Of a stretch of DNA of 64,000 nucleotides, positions 43,539-54,300 are shown in pieces (the stretch's first letter is position 1; each line of letters begins with the position of its first letter). The notes below the pieces were generated by a model, which did no database searches, had not been told where the DNA came from, and saw only the letters and a list, made by a program, of their open reading frames with translations. The DNA lies in assembly GCF_029531655.1 (NCBI RefSeq), contig NZ_JANRMI010000004.1, forward strand, positions 532,212 through 596,211, written 5' to 3'. The position numbers and the translations under genes were made by a program. The DNA comes from Bdellovibrio svalbardensis (GTDB lineage Bacteria; Bdellovibrionota; Bdellovibrionia; Bdellovibrionales; Bdellovibrionaceae).

Positions 43539-44081
43539 TTATCTGCGACCAGATTTGATTTTCACTTGAAGCTTAGAGATCAAGTGAACGGCCATTTTTT
43601 CTTGAACACGGCACATTTTAAGTTCGTCGCGACGGTAAGAACGTTGAGAAGGAGTTAGAGTTCCTGTTTCAAGTTCCATTTCGTAGTCCAACTTAGAAGA
43701 ACGGATGCCTTCAAGCTCTTTAGTTTGTTGCTTGAAGAGTTTTGTTACGCCAGACAATGGAGCAACTTCGATCCACTCTTCTTTACCACGGTACCAGCTG
43801 ACCATTCTTAGAAAGCGAGCTTTATTCTTAGCCAAAGTGAACTTTGGATAACCTGTATCTGGCAATTCAAGAATGTTTTCGATTTCATCAAGGTTCGTGT
43901 CGTCTTCTTCACCTTCCATAAGAAGGCTGCCTGCCATTTGCGCCAAAGCTGCTTCGCTAAGGTCGTCATCCATATCTGCTTCAAAAGCAGAGGTTTTCTT
44001 CATCTCCTTTTCGTTCTCCATCTCGGAGTCGAAGTCGGTTTCAATTTCTTCGGCCTGAACATTAGCGCCTGGATTGATCAA
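43539..44081 (-). CDS. acidic cytoplasmic protein, TTG start
   Basis: 180 residues from TTG 44081, decided by GGGGAGG placed six bases upstream; an in-frame TTG at 44096 would lie within that ribosome site. The N-terminal 80 residues are very acidic (Asp/Glu) and probably disordered. The C-terminal half is basic and helical (LTPSQRSYRRDELKMCRVQE), with a bulky aromatic middle (MVSWYRGKEEWIEVAP). No family is recognised. Confidence 0.72.
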   Translation of the reverse strand: MINPGANVQAEEIETDFDSEMENEKEMKKTSAFEADMDDDLSEAALAQMAGSLLMEGEEDDTNLDEIENILELPDTGYPKFTLAKNKARFLRMVSWYRGKEEWIEVAPLSGVTKLFKQQTKELEGIRSSKLDYEMELETGTLTPSQRSYRRDELKMCRVQEKMAVHLISKLQVKIKSGRR

Positions 44082-44287
44082 AGAGAGCCTCCCCAAAAGT
44101 GCAATTCGTAATAAGTGATTGAAGTGGGACGGTTATATCCCAACTTTCAAAATGACACAATATGTTAATTGCATGAAAAAAGGTGAAAATAACGAATTCT
44201 CCCCAAGATGCCGAGAAACTATCTTGTTTATAGGTCACTCCCACTCAACACATTGAAAGCTTTTCGTGCATACAGTTTAAACAGTAA

Positions 44288-44755
44288 TTAGCGGTAAGCT
44301 GCGACATCTACGCGAAAGTTTCCGGGTTTTTTCCAAAAGTAGGAGGCAATTGCCTTCACCTTAATGCGATAAATAGGTCGCGCATCCATACTAATTGTGC
44401 GTGTGTTCCCCGACTTCAAATCCCCAGGAAGAACATAGTCCAAGCGCTCATCCATATAGTCTGCGTATTGAATACGGACTTCTTTGATTTCGATATTATT
44501 GCGCCCGGCTGTCAAACTGAGGCGTGCCAGCTTATTCAATCCCACTTGAGGATAAAAGGTAAACTCGCTCTCTTTGAAGCGGCTGAGCTCTGCTGTTCCC
44601 AAGGAGTATCGGACCGGCACACCAGAAGGTGGCTGAGGAGGCGGTACGGGCTGCTGCTGCCCCGGATCCTCAGGCAAAGGCTGAGGAAGGTCATTCCAGG
44701 CAAAACTTGTATTTAAGGAAAGAGCTGTGATGAGAAGAACGATCCACTTCAGCAT
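44288..44755 (-). CDS. small secreted proline-rich protein
   Basis: 155 residues with a signal peptide ending near SFA (residue 19). A Pro/Gln linker follows (QQQPVPPPQPPSGVPVRYS), then a beta-sandwich-like domain of about 105 residues. No cysteine in the mature part and no catalytic motif. Function unknown; a binding role at the cell surface is possible. Confidence 0.72.
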   Translation of the reverse strand: MLKWIVLLITALSLNTSFAWNDLPQPLPEDPGQQQPVPPPQPPSGVPVRYSLGTAELSRFKESEFTFYPQVGLNKLARLSLTAGRNNIEIKEVRIQYADYMDERLDYVLPGDLKSGNTRTISMDARPIYRIKVKAIASYFWKKPGNFRVDVAAYR

Positions 44756-44875
44756 AGAACCCCCTATTGGAAAATGGAGAATAGAGATCAGAAAATGGAT
44801 CCAATCTCTTTAACCATTTAAAATAGTCGGGCCTTCTGCTGTTTGGAAACTGGAGAACTGTTTTCTTGTTTTAAA

Positions 44876-45649
44876 TCAGTCCCAGCGCATGTGTTTTACA
44901 GATTCACCAGAGTCGCGAAGCTGGCGAAGAGCATCGATTCCGATAGAGATATGCTTGTCGACAAAATTAGAAGTGACCTTCTTGTCGCTCTCTTCAGTTT
45001 TTACACCTTCAGGAATCATCGGATTGTCTGAAACAAGAAGCAGAGCTCCGCGCGGAATTTCATTCACGAAACCTGTGACGAAGATCGTTGCCGTCTCCAT
45101 ATCCACAGCCATCGCACGCGTTTTGGTAAGATACTCTTTGAAAGTCTCATCGTGTTCCCAGACGCGACGGTTTGTCGTGTAGACAGTTCCTGTCCAGTAG
45201 TCACAACCGTGCTTTACAATCATGTCAGAAACTGATTTTTGTAAACGGAAGCTTGGCAATGCAGGAATCTCTGCCGGAAGATATTCATTACTTGTGCCTT
45301 CACCGCGAATCGCCGCGATTGGCAGAATAAAGTCACCTAATTGGTTTTTCTTTTTAAGTCCACCACATTTACCCAAGAACAAAACTGCTTTTGGGCTGAT
45401 TGCAGAAAGTAAATCCATACAAGTGGCAGCTAAGGCGCTCCCCATACCGAAGTTAATAATTGTGATGTTCTCAGCTGTAGCCGATTGCATGGGTTTATCC
45501 AGACCGCGCACTGGGACATTGAAGCGCTCCGCAAATGTCTTCACATAGCCACCGAAATTTGTAAGCAGGATATAGTGACCGAACTCCTCAAGAGGAACAC
45601 CTGTGTAACGTGGCAGCCAGTTTTCAACGATTTCTTTTTTTGTTTTCAT
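44876..45649 (-). CDS. amn: AMP nucleosidase
   Basis: 257 residues, nucleoside phosphorylase fold, AMP nucleosidase type: hydrolyses AMP to adenine and ribose 5-phosphate. INFGMGSALAATCMDLLSA binds the phosphate/ribose side, and FLGKCGGLKKKNQLGDFILP and AVDMETATIF carry substrate residues. VSDNPMIPEGVKTEESDKKV includes the catalytic Asp. It lacks the regulatory N-domain of the 480-residue E. coli enzyme. With adenine deaminase (58481-60238) it can route prey AMP to hypoxanthine. Confidence 0.9.
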   Translation of the reverse strand: MKTKKEIVENWLPRYTGVPLEEFGHYILLTNFGGYVKTFAERFNVPVRGLDKPMQSATAENITIINFGMGSALAATCMDLLSAISPKAVLFLGKCGGLKKKNQLGDFILPIAAIRGEGTSNEYLPAEIPALPSFRLQKSVSDMIVKHGCDYWTGTVYTTNRRVWEHDETFKEYLTKTRAMAVDMETATIFVTGFVNEIPRGALLLVSDNPMIPEGVKTEESDKKVTSNFVDKHISIGIDALRQLRDSGESVKHMRWD

Positions 45650-45736
45650 GCTCTTCCAGTCTCTACTTCAATTTTATTCGCTTGATTAATTGAGCAAGTG
45701 TAGCATCCTTTTTTACGAGAGAAAAGAGGCATCCTT

Positions 45737-46618
45737 ATGAGCTCCGCACAAAATGATATTCTGATGGAAATTGCACCCCGTTTGATCTCTTTGGGAGGCT
45801 CTCAGGTCCATCGCCTAATGCCCTACAAAGAAAAGCGCATGGTCGGACCCTTTATTTTCTTCGATTATTTCCCTGCGACGGAGTTTCCTCCGAATGAAGG
45901 CCTGACAGTTCGGCCTCATCCTCACATTGGCCTTTCGACGCTGAGCTACCTTCTCGAAGGTGAGGTGCTGCATCATGATAGCGAAGGTAACAAACAGCTG
46001 CTTGAACCCGGTGACGTCAACTGGATGACGGCAGGGCGCGGAATTTCCCATTCAGAAAGAACTCCCGCCCATCTCTTGGGAGCACCACATCGCCTGCATC
46101 TGTTGCAATTCTGGGTGGCACTTCCTATCGAGCATGAGGATCGCACCCCCTCTTTCACTCATCATCCAAAGGAGAGTATTCCCAATTTCAAAGTGGGCAA
46201 CGCCGATGTCTGCCTCATCGCGGGCTCTGCCTTTGGAAGAAAATCTCCCGTGGAAACCTTCTCGCCTTTGTTCTTTATTGATGTTCGCTTGAAAGCTGGA
46301 GACATTTTTGAATTTGCTCCAGAAAAACACCACGAGCTAGCCTTCTACATTATTTCGGGCGATCTGCAAATCAACGAGAAATCCATCACTCCCGATGACT
46401 TCGTTGTCTTGCATATGGAATCTCAACTCCGTGCGATTGCAAATCAAGATACACACTTTGTTGTTCTGGGTGGCGAACCTTTTCCGGAGAAGCGAAATAT
46501 TTTTTGGAACTATGTCTCTTCTTCGAAAGAAAAAATTGAGAAAGCGAAACAAGCTTGGCGGGATGGCACTTTTCCGCAAGTTCCCGGAGAACCAGACATC
46601 ATTCCGTTGCCGGAGTAA
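45737..46618 (+). CDS. pirin family protein
   Basis: 293 residues, bicupin. The first cupin has the pirin signature RPHPHIGLSTLSYLLEGEV and HHDSEG with the metal ligands, and WMTAGRGISHSERTP. The second cupin is more divergent. Pirins bind iron; some oxidise quercetin and others act as redox-dependent regulators. The role here is not readable. RBS is AGAGGCATCCTT before the ATG. An 18-base spacer and a small inverted repeat follow. Confidence 0.9.
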   Translation: MSSAQNDILMEIAPRLISLGGSQVHRLMPYKEKRMVGPFIFFDYFPATEFPPNEGLTVRPHPHIGLSTLSYLLEGEVLHHDSEGNKQLLEPGDVNWMTAGRGISHSERTPAHLLGAPHRLHLLQFWVALPIEHEDRTPSFTHHPKESIPNFKVGNADVCLIAGSAFGRKSPVETFSPLFFIDVRLKAGDIFEFAPEKHHELAFYIISGDLQINEKSITPDDFVVLHMESQLRAIANQDTHFVVLGGEPFPEKRNIFWNYVSSSKEKIEKAKQAWRDGTFPQVPGEPDIIPLPE

Positions 46619-46653
46619 CAAGACATTCATCACACAATTGTTGGGGACACCCC

Positions 46654-46677
46654 GGACATGGGCTTAATCACATGTCC
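46654..46677. repeat. small inverted repeat after the pirin gene
   Basis: GGACATG-10-CATGTCC, with an alternative GGGGACA...TGTCCCC pairing (46643-46679). No T-run, so not a typical terminator. Confidence 0.4.
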
Positions 46678-46746
46678 CCCACCCAAGAATTTCTGACTAT
46701 TACCGATCTGTAATTGTAGACTCACTCGCATGGGAGACGAAAAATT

Positions 46747-47136
46747 ATGGACGACGCAAATAAAGTTCTCGTGATTCGCAGAAAAGCCACACTGGACACC
46801 TCGACTTCAATCGAGGGAGCACCTAGTAAAGATGTGGTCGTTGAGTTGGCTAAAAAACAGCTGCTCGATTTTTTAAAACTCATTGTGGACTATCCAACTG
46901 AGGTCCAGGTCTCGATCCAGCAAGGTGATCGCACTACAATTTTCAAAATTGATTGCACTCAAAGAAACCTAGGAAAAATACTGGGTTGCAAAGGTCGCAT
47001 GATTACCAGCTTGCGCAATATGATCCTTGCCATCACCGCTCGTCACGGATTTCGCTCCATCATTGAAGTTCCTTACTACGCCGCGAACACGACTGAAGAC
47101 GAGTCCTGCAAAAAGAAAGTTGTTAATGATTTTTAA
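46747..47136 (+). CDS. KH-domain RNA-binding protein (KhpA-like)
   Basis: 129 residues. The single KH domain spans about 28-108, with the RNA-binding GxxG loop as Gly-Cys-Lys-Gly in LGKILGCKGRMITSLRNM. The size and placement of the domain fit the KhpA/YlqC family of small RNA chaperones, but the N-terminal 25 residues and the charged C-terminal tail are extra. It does not lie in the usual rpsP-rimM cluster, so it may be a paralogue. GGGAGACG precedes the ATG. Confidence 0.85.
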   Translation: MDDANKVLVIRRKATLDTSTSIEGAPSKDVVVELAKKQLLDFLKLIVDYPTEVQVSIQQGDRTTIFKIDCTQRNLGKILGCKGRMITSLRNMILAITARHGFRSIIEVPYYAANTTEDESCKKKVVNDF

Positions 47137-47180
47137 CAACTGGTCTCTCTCTCACATTTTTAATTAGGTACTGTTGCCTT

Positions 47181-48467
47181 ATGACTACAGAGCTCATTGA
47201 AATTGATTCGTATGTATTAGGGCAAATGCTCGATAAAAAAAATCTCTCTCGCCAGGACTTTGCAGATAAGCTTGGTATTTCGACAAAGACGATTCAACGA
47301 TGGATTAACGGCACTGTACGAAGAGTGCGCCCTGACACCTTGGGACGCATTGCTCATACCCTTGAAATCACCCCGGATCAATTGTGCAAATCATCTGTTC
47401 CCATTGAAATGCGTCCCATCAACCGTGCACTCGAGGAAATCTGCAAAGATTCTTTTCTTTGCCGCATCCGCGTGACTGATGAATACTCCAGCTATCTTAA
47501 GCTACTTAAATCCTTCTCCCCTAACGAACTCTGCTCCGCCCAGCGTATGACGCTTTATACTCATATCGGATTCACTTCATTCTATCTTGGAAAAAATCGC
47601 GCAAGTCGGATGTATCTCGATGAAGCATTGAAAATTGCATACTCGCTCAACATGCCAACAAAAATAATTTCCATCTTAAGCTGGTCGGCATTACGTGAAG
47701 ACTTCTGCGGCAATCGCCATGAAGCTCTTTCCTTGGTAGAACGCTGTGAAGATTATCTAAAATATACTAATGACTGTTCAAAATCCCGAGCTGAATATCT
47801 CTTCCGCAAAGGGCATGTGCTCTATCACGGAGAACAATTTGCAGAAGCCATTCCCTTGATTCGAGACTCGATTTTAATTGAGTACAAACAGCCACAACAA
47901 AATCTGTTTGCGTTGGGCATGAAGTACTTCCATCTCAGTGAGTGCTATCTCAGAACTCGGGATTTTGCCAAGGCCAAAGCGGCCCTTTCAAAAACAGCGC
48001 GCATCGCCGAAAAAGCCGGCTGGGTGCGTGGCCACGCTTATAGTTACTTCGGACTTGGGATCATCGGCATCTTTGAGAAAAGTGATTGTCAATCTGTCCG
48101 CGCCAGCTTTGCGAAGGCTCGCATGCTGCGGTCATACACGACATCTGAAAAAATTAATACTAAAGCAGAACAACGCGAGTTCATTTATTTTGCTATTAAA
48201 GGCCAGACCAATGAGGCGCGAAATCTAATTCTTAACAATATTCGTTTCAATCGTCGCTTTATCCACTTTTTTGCTTCCTCTATTTTGGATGGGCTCTTTT
48301 TCGCAAAACTATTTCCAGAATCTTTTTCGATGAGGCCCAGCCTTATAGAAAGAGCTACAGACTACTTCGAGAAAAATAATCTGCAGCGTTCTTTAAATGC
48401 TCTGAAATTACTAAATTCAAAAGAGCGAATCTCTATGGCAGAATTTCTAGAACTCTACGTTTTTTGA
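47181..48467 (+). CDS. XRE-family HTH regulator with TPR sensor domain
   Basis: 428 residues. The N-terminal XRE HTH (about 10-70) has DFADKLGISTKTIQRWINGT. The remainder (about 80-428) is helical TPR-like repeats. This layout resembles peptide-sensing RRNPP or AfsR-like regulators, but no ligand is known. It lies 44 bp after the KH gene. Its 3' end overlaps the convergent DUF1254 gene by 21 bp. Confidence 0.8.
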   Translation: MTTELIEIDSYVLGQMLDKKNLSRQDFADKLGISTKTIQRWINGTVRRVRPDTLGRIAHTLEITPDQLCKSSVPIEMRPINRALEEICKDSFLCRIRVTDEYSSYLKLLKSFSPNELCSAQRMTLYTHIGFTSFYLGKNRASRMYLDEALKIAYSLNMPTKIISILSWSALREDFCGNRHEALSLVERCEDYLKYTNDCSKSRAEYLFRKGHVLYHGEQFAEAIPLIRDSILIEYKQPQQNLFALGMKYFHLSECYLRTRDFAKAKAALSKTARIAEKAGWVRGHAYSYFGLGIIGIFEKSDCQSVRASFAKARMLRSYTTSEKINTKAEQREFIYFAIKGQTNEARNLILNNIRFNRRFIHFFASSILDGLFFAKLFPESFSMRPSLIERATDYFEKNNLQRSLNALKLLNSKERISMAEFLELYVF

Positions 48468-49889
48468 CAAGCGCCCAGGCTCTGAGGTTCTCTCTACAGC
48501 TGGAGCCTTCCATGTTCCATCAAGGACAACTTGTTTGGGCCAGTATAATCTCATCACTAAATTGAAATCCTCGGCCGGAGCGGGAAGCCAGTTTGCCTCC
48601 TTGGCTTTTCCAGGAGATTGAGATTGAACATAGATATCCAGCGAACCGTCAGAATTAAAATTCAGCCGATCCCGATCCCCGATCGCAAATCGGTCGATTG
48701 GATTCTTAACAAAAAATCGTTTTGAGTTGTACATCGAAAGCGACCAAAAACCATTGACCGGAGGGATCTGTCCCTTTTTAAATCTCAAAACATATTTGTT
48801 CTTGCCGTTAAACTTATCTCCGGTCGCATCAGTAACCGCCCTGAAATAGACCGCATCTTCGCGCGTGTTGGCGCCCAATCCCGTCATGGCAACGTAAGCA
48901 CGATCCAAATATTTATCTCCGTAAATCCCCACCGTCCTCAACGACATCCAGCCATTGTTCACCGACGCGTTCGAAGGAATCGACGTTTGCAAACGCTTCA
49001 CTCCTGCAGCATATCCATCATCAAGAGCCTGTTGCATCGCCGGAGACAAGTTTTCATAAACAAATGCTTCTCCCGGTGTCAATCCCATTGCTTGAAGCTT
49101 GACGACCATAGGGACATCCGCTGCAACCGGAGGATTGTGCTTCATTTCTTCAGCCATATGACTGAAGAATGCCTTGGCATCCATCTTTGCCACTTGATCC
49201 ACAGGAGGCGTGCTGGTGTCAACGTTGGGATTGATTTCAACATTAGAGGGTGGAAGATAACTCTTCCCATAAAAACGCAAGGGCGTAAGTTCCCAATTGT
49301 CCTGAATATTGTGAACAGTCAGATAGTCTTTCTTTCCATTCGTCTGGATCCGACCAATCAGCCAAAGATTATTCGTAGGAGACTTAATCTCCTGCATATC
49401 TGTAGGAAGAGGCCCTTTCCACTTGGGACCCGTAATTACAAACTCTCTGCGATCATTGCCACTTGAACGCGTCCCCGGAGAAGCAATGACTTCAGTCCAT
49501 GCAGAAAGAATGGGCGCAAGATAATATCGGTTGGAGCTGGGAAGTGTTAAGACAATAGGCCCTTCAGACACATCCAACCAGGCAGTGCTATAAAGAGTGT
49601 CTGCATTGGGAGTCACGACTTCCATGAATCGTTCATCAGGAAAAGTGCGTTTGTGCAAAAGTTGATTGATGGGAGCTTTCGACTTCGTCGTATAGGCGGC
49701 AGCTGTTTCCACATCGCGGGTCACTCCGGAAAGAACCAAGGGATAACCATAGATAAAAGCCTCCGCAGCGAATGTCTGTGCTTCCTGTGGAGTAATTCGT
49801 GAGACGGTCACTTCTTTGGTCGTTGAACAACCGATCAAGGCGCCAAACAGCACAGCATTCACCGTCAGCACTCTCAGTGTAATTTTCAT
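48447..49889 (-). CDS. DUF1254/DUF1214 lipoprotein
   Basis: 480-residue lipoprotein with lipobox LIGC (Cys21). The N-part matches DUF1254 (FAAEAFIYGYPLVL, VVTPNADTLYSTAWLDVSEG), and the C-part DUF1214 (FWSLSMYN, YVQSQSPGKAKEANWLPAP). The two usually occur together in exported proteins of unknown biochemical role. It is the last gene of the efflux operon, coupled to the outer-membrane factor by a 4-bp overlap, an unusual partner. Its 3' end overlaps the XRE-TPR gene by 21 bp. Confidence 0.88.
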   Translation of the reverse strand: MKITLRVLTVNAVLFGALIGCSTTKEVTVSRITPQEAQTFAAEAFIYGYPLVLSGVTRDVETAAAYTTKSKAPINQLLHKRTFPDERFMEVVTPNADTLYSTAWLDVSEGPIVLTLPSSNRYYLAPILSAWTEVIASPGTRSSGNDRREFVITGPKWKGPLPTDMQEIKSPTNNLWLIGRIQTNGKKDYLTVHNIQDNWELTPLRFYGKSYLPPSNVEINPNVDTSTPPVDQVAKMDAKAFFSHMAEEMKHNPPVAADVPMVVKLQAMGLTPGEAFVYENLSPAMQQALDDGYAAGVKRLQTSIPSNASVNNGWMSLRTVGIYGDKYLDRAYVAMTGLGANTREDAVYFRAVTDATGDKFNGKNKYVLRFKKGQIPPVNGFWSLSMYNSKRFFVKNPIDRFAIGDRDRLNFNSDGSLDIYVQSQSPGKAKEANWLPAPAEDFNLVMRLYWPKQVVLDGTWKAPAVERTSEPGRLSKNVEF

Positions 49890-51319
49890 TTCTGTTCCTC
49901 CTGATTATTAAGACTCCATCCACCACCCAAGGCTTTGTAGAGGTCGACAACGGAAACCAAGCGCGCTTGCTGAGACTGCACAAGTCCCAGTTGCACTTGG
50001 AACAACTGCCTTTCAGCATCCAGCACATCCAAATAAGGCGACTGGCCATTTTTATAACGAAGATTTGCCAAATAAAGATTTCTCTCTACGGCATTGACTT
50101 GAGCCTTCTGTGCCTCGAAGACGGCCCGCCCACTATCATAGGATTTAAGGGCATCGCGCACTTCTGTGAATGCGACTTGAATAGCTTTTTGATATTGAAC
50201 CAGAGCTTCCTTTTGGCGGGCGGTGGCCGCATCCACTAAAAATCCAGTTTTGCCGGCATTAAAGATCGGCATCGCTAAGTTCAATCCATAGGACCATGTC
50301 TGCGATGGCCCTTTAAAGAGATTGTTGAACTCAGTACTTTCTCCTCCAATTCCTCCCACCAAAGAAAAAGACGGAAAATAAAATGACTTTGCAAGACCGA
50401 TACGCGCATTGGCCGCAATCAGTTGTTGCTCCGCAGAGGCAATATCAGGGCGGCGCTCCAACAACTGGGAAGGTAAAACCATGGGAAGTTTCGGCGGCAC
50501 AATGAAATCACGCATTGATTTGCCGCGAAGAACCGGACTTTCAAAGATACCTCTTCCATCACGTCCCAACAAAATGGATAAAGCGCTCTCGGCCCGACTG
50601 ACAGAGTTCTCCAATTGCGCAACGGTCGCCGCGGCTGAATGCATTTCCGCTTCTGATTGCTTGGCAGTTAGTTCAGAAGTCATTCCACCTTTGAATCTTT
50701 TTGCTTCAAGCTCATAAGAACCTTTGCGACTGGCCAAGGTCTCTTGCGCAATGGTCAGTTGTAAATCCAAAGATCGCAGTAAAAAATAAGTTGTCACGAC
50801 TTGCGAAACCACCGTGAGCTGAACATTCGCTCGATTGAAATCCGCCTGAAACAACTGCGCCCTGGCCGCCTCATTGCTGCGACGAATTTTTCCCCACAGA
50901 TCCAGCTCATAGCTTAAATTCAAACCCAGAGTATAGTCTGTGAATGTCTTGCTTCCGGTCGGCGTAGCGAAACCCGCATTTTCAGAAATTTTAAATTTCC
51001 CTCCACGTCCACCCAAGTCTAAAGATGGAAAGAAGTCCGCCTTCGCGATACCAAGACTTGCTCGCGCCTCATCAACTCGGGCAAGTGCCAACTCTAAATC
51101 AAGATTATGTGCAAAGGCCTGCTTCACCATTTCATCAAGCTGAGGATCATTAAAAAGCTTCCACCAGCCAATATCAATTTTCTCCCGCTGCTCCAACTCC
51201 GCCGATTGCATAGATGGAATTGTGGAAGGCACAGCCGAATCCGGTCGTTTGTAATCCGGCCCCACGGCACAAGCGCTGAGTACTGCACCTAAATAAATAT
51301 TTAAGAGCTTCAATCTCAT
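49886..51319 (-). CDS. outer-membrane efflux lipoprotein (OprM/NodT type)
   Basis: 477 residues, TolC superfamily. Lipobox LSAC (Cys17) is followed by AVGPDYKRP, typical of NodT/OprM lipoproteins. The family motifs IGWWKLFNDPQLDEMV, SYELDLWGKIR and the second-half ERRPDIASAEQQLIAANARI are present, giving two repeats of helical barrel and beta strands. It forms the outer-membrane channel for the RND pump encoded just upstream; the 4-bp overlaps at both ends indicate one operon. Confidence 0.94.
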   Translation of the reverse strand: MRLKLLNIYLGAVLSACAVGPDYKRPDSAVPSTIPSMQSAELEQREKIDIGWWKLFNDPQLDEMVKQAFAHNLDLELALARVDEARASLGIAKADFFPSLDLGGRGGKFKISENAGFATPTGSKTFTDYTLGLNLSYELDLWGKIRRSNEAARAQLFQADFNRANVQLTVVSQVVTTYFLLRSLDLQLTIAQETLASRKGSYELEAKRFKGGMTSELTAKQSEAEMHSAAATVAQLENSVSRAESALSILLGRDGRGIFESPVLRGKSMRDFIVPPKLPMVLPSQLLERRPDIASAEQQLIAANARIGLAKSFYFPSFSLVGGIGGESTEFNNLFKGPSQTWSYGLNLAMPIFNAGKTGFLVDAATARQKEALVQYQKAIQVAFTEVRDALKSYDSGRAVFEAQKAQVNAVERNLYLANLRYKNGQSPYLDVLDAERQLFQVQLGLVQSQQARLVSVVDLYKALGGGWSLNNQEEQK

Positions 51320-54300
51320 GAATGGCCCCCGTGCGCTGGTGTTGCTGAGGTCGGAGGCAATACGTCGATAGAGGACTCTGATGGCGACGGCGCTTTCTTT
51401 TTCTTACCAAACAACATCACCATGGAAACAAAAAACATCGGAATAAAAAAGGTTCCCAAGACAGTACTAACGAGCATTCCCCCAATAATTCCAGTCCCAA
51501 TAGAGTGACGACTGGCCGATCCCGCTCCGCTGGAAATAGCCAAGGGCAAAGCTCCCAAGATGAAGGCCAAAGAGGTCATGATGATAGGGCGGAAACGCAA
51601 TTTCGCCGCTTCCATCGCACCTTCAATCAAAGGCTTTCCTTCTTTTTGTTTCTCGATGGCAAATTCAACAATCAAAATTGCATTTTTCGCGGAAAGTCCG
51701 ATCAAGGTCACCAGGGCAATCTGGAAGTAAACGTCATTTGCAAGACCACGCCAGTAATTGGCAAGAATCGCTCCGATCATCGCATAGGGAATGGAAAGCA
51801 AAACCGAAACTGGTAAGCTCCAGTTCTCATATTGCGCTGCCAAGATAAGGAACACAAATATAAGGGCATAGATAAACACCATCAGCGAAGTACCGCCGGT
51901 AAGCTTTTCTTGATAGGCTGGCCCCGTCCAACTAACAGCGAAGTCTTCTGAAAGATTTTTAGCCTCTTCTTCAACGGCCGCAATGACCTGTCCCGTTGAA
52001 TATCCCGGTGCAGGATTGGCGATAACCCGGGCCCCAGGAAAGATATTAAGCCGTTCTAAAATTTCAGGACCCGTAGTTCGCTCGACATTCAACACTGAAG
52101 TGATTGGGATCATAGAGCCCTTGTCAGAACGAACATAGACATTACGAATATCATCGGGTTTGGCGCGGTAGTCCCCCTTGGATTGCAATTCAACCTTAAA
52201 GGTGCGACCAAATTTATTAAAGTCATTGATATAATAAGCACCAAAAGTGGCTGCCATTGAAGAGAATATAGAATCAATGGGAATCCCATAGGCCTTGGCT
52301 TTTTCGCGATCTAAATTTAGGTATATTTGTGGCACATTGGCGCTGTAGTTCGAGTTCACTGAAGCCACGGCTGGATTATTTCGTATTTTATCAACGAAGT
52401 TGCGAGTCGTGTCCCCTAATTGCTTGGATGTCACTCCTCCCTTATTCTGTACATAAAACTCCACACCTCCCGTAACACTCATACCGACGATGGGTGGTGG
52501 GTTAAATGCCACGATATTTCCATCCGGTATTGTGGCGTTCAAACCAAAAACTTGCCGCGCCAAATGCTGAGAACTTTGATCTGCTTTCGGTCTTTCCTTC
52601 CAATCTTTCAAAACAATGAAACTTGTTAACGTGCTTGTCCGTGTCGTCCCAGTCAGCAGCTCGAAGCCCGAGATTGTGACAGTATCCACAACCAGCGGAG
52701 AGTTCATGGTAAAATTATCGAGCTTATCCGCCGTTTTTTTAGTGCGTGCCAGTGAAGACCCATCTTGCAGACTTGGCGCTGCCAAGATATAGCCTTGATC
52801 CTCATCGGGAACCAATGCCGTAGGAACTAGTTTAAACAAGAAGGCCGTGAGGGCCAAGATACCGACAAGAAGACCATAGCTGATGGTTTTGTTTTTAATA
52901 AAAAACTCCACCACGACAACAAAGCCATCTGTGATTTTATCAAAACCTTTGTTAAACCAGCGAAACAACACCATTGGCTCCCCGGTGTGTTCTTTCAAAA
53001 TTAAAGCACATAAAGCTGGCGTTAAGGTCAGCGCAACCAGGCCGGAGATGGTAACTGACACGGCAATGGTAATGGCAAACTGTTTATACATCTGCCCTGC
53101 CAATCCTCCAGTGAATGCAACAGGAATAAACACGGCACACAATACCAGAACAATCGCCACGACCGGACCGCTGACTTCTTCCATCGCCTTAATCGTGGCT
53201 TCTTTCGGAGGAAGTTTTTCAGTGCGCATAATCCGTTCGACGTTTTCAAGCACAACGATGGCATCATCCACCACCAATCCAATTGCGAGAACCAGCCCGA
53301 ACAAGGTTAAAGTGTTAATTGAAAAACCAAGTGCATACATCCCGGCAAACGTACCGACAATCGACACAGGCACTGCCAGGCAAGGAATCAAAGTCGCGCG
53401 CCAATTCTGTAGGAAAAGATAGACCACTAAAAAGACTAAGACTATGGCCTCAAAAAGTGTTTTAACGACTTCTTCAATGGATATTTCAATAAATTTAGTC
53501 GTGTCATAGGGAATTGCATAGACTAATCCTTGCGGAAATTTCTTCTGCAACTCTTTCATCTTCGCATCAACTTGACTTGCTACCTGCAGCTGATTGGCTC
53601 CGGGAGCGAGATAGATCCCGAAGGCCACCGCCGTTTTGCCCTTCCACTTCGTATCTACGCCATAGTCCAAAGAGCCCAATTCAACAGTCGCGACATCTCT
53701 AACCCGGATTTTAGAACCATCTGGATTGGACCGAACGATAATGTTTTCAAATTCTTTCGGATTTTCGAAACGGCCCTGGGTGGTCACTGTGTAGGTAAAA
53801 TCAACTGCATTCGATAATGGCTCAGCGCCTACTTTTCCCGCAGCAAATTGGGTATTCTGTTCCCGAACGGCCTTGATAATGTCATCAGAGACAACCTTCA
53901 GTTGGGCCATTTTATCGGGTTGAATCCAAATCCGAATTGAATAGTCGCGAGTTCCAAAGATAGAGGAATCACCAACACCTTGGATCCTTTTGATCTCGTC
54001 GATAATATTCACCAAAACATAGTTGCTGATGTAGGTCTGATCGTAACGCTGATCCGGTGACTCAATTGTCACAACTTGTAAAATCGCAGAAGACTTTTTA
54101 TCAACCTTCACGCCTTGACGTCGAACTTCTTCCGGTAGCATTGCCATCGCAGCTTGCACGCGATTATTTACATTGATGGTGTTTTGGTCAGGATTTGTTC
54201 CTACCGCAAAGGACACTGTCATGATCATATCGCCACTGCTGGAATTCGTGGACTGAATATAAAGCATATTCTCTACGCCATTGATTTTTTGCTCCAGTGG

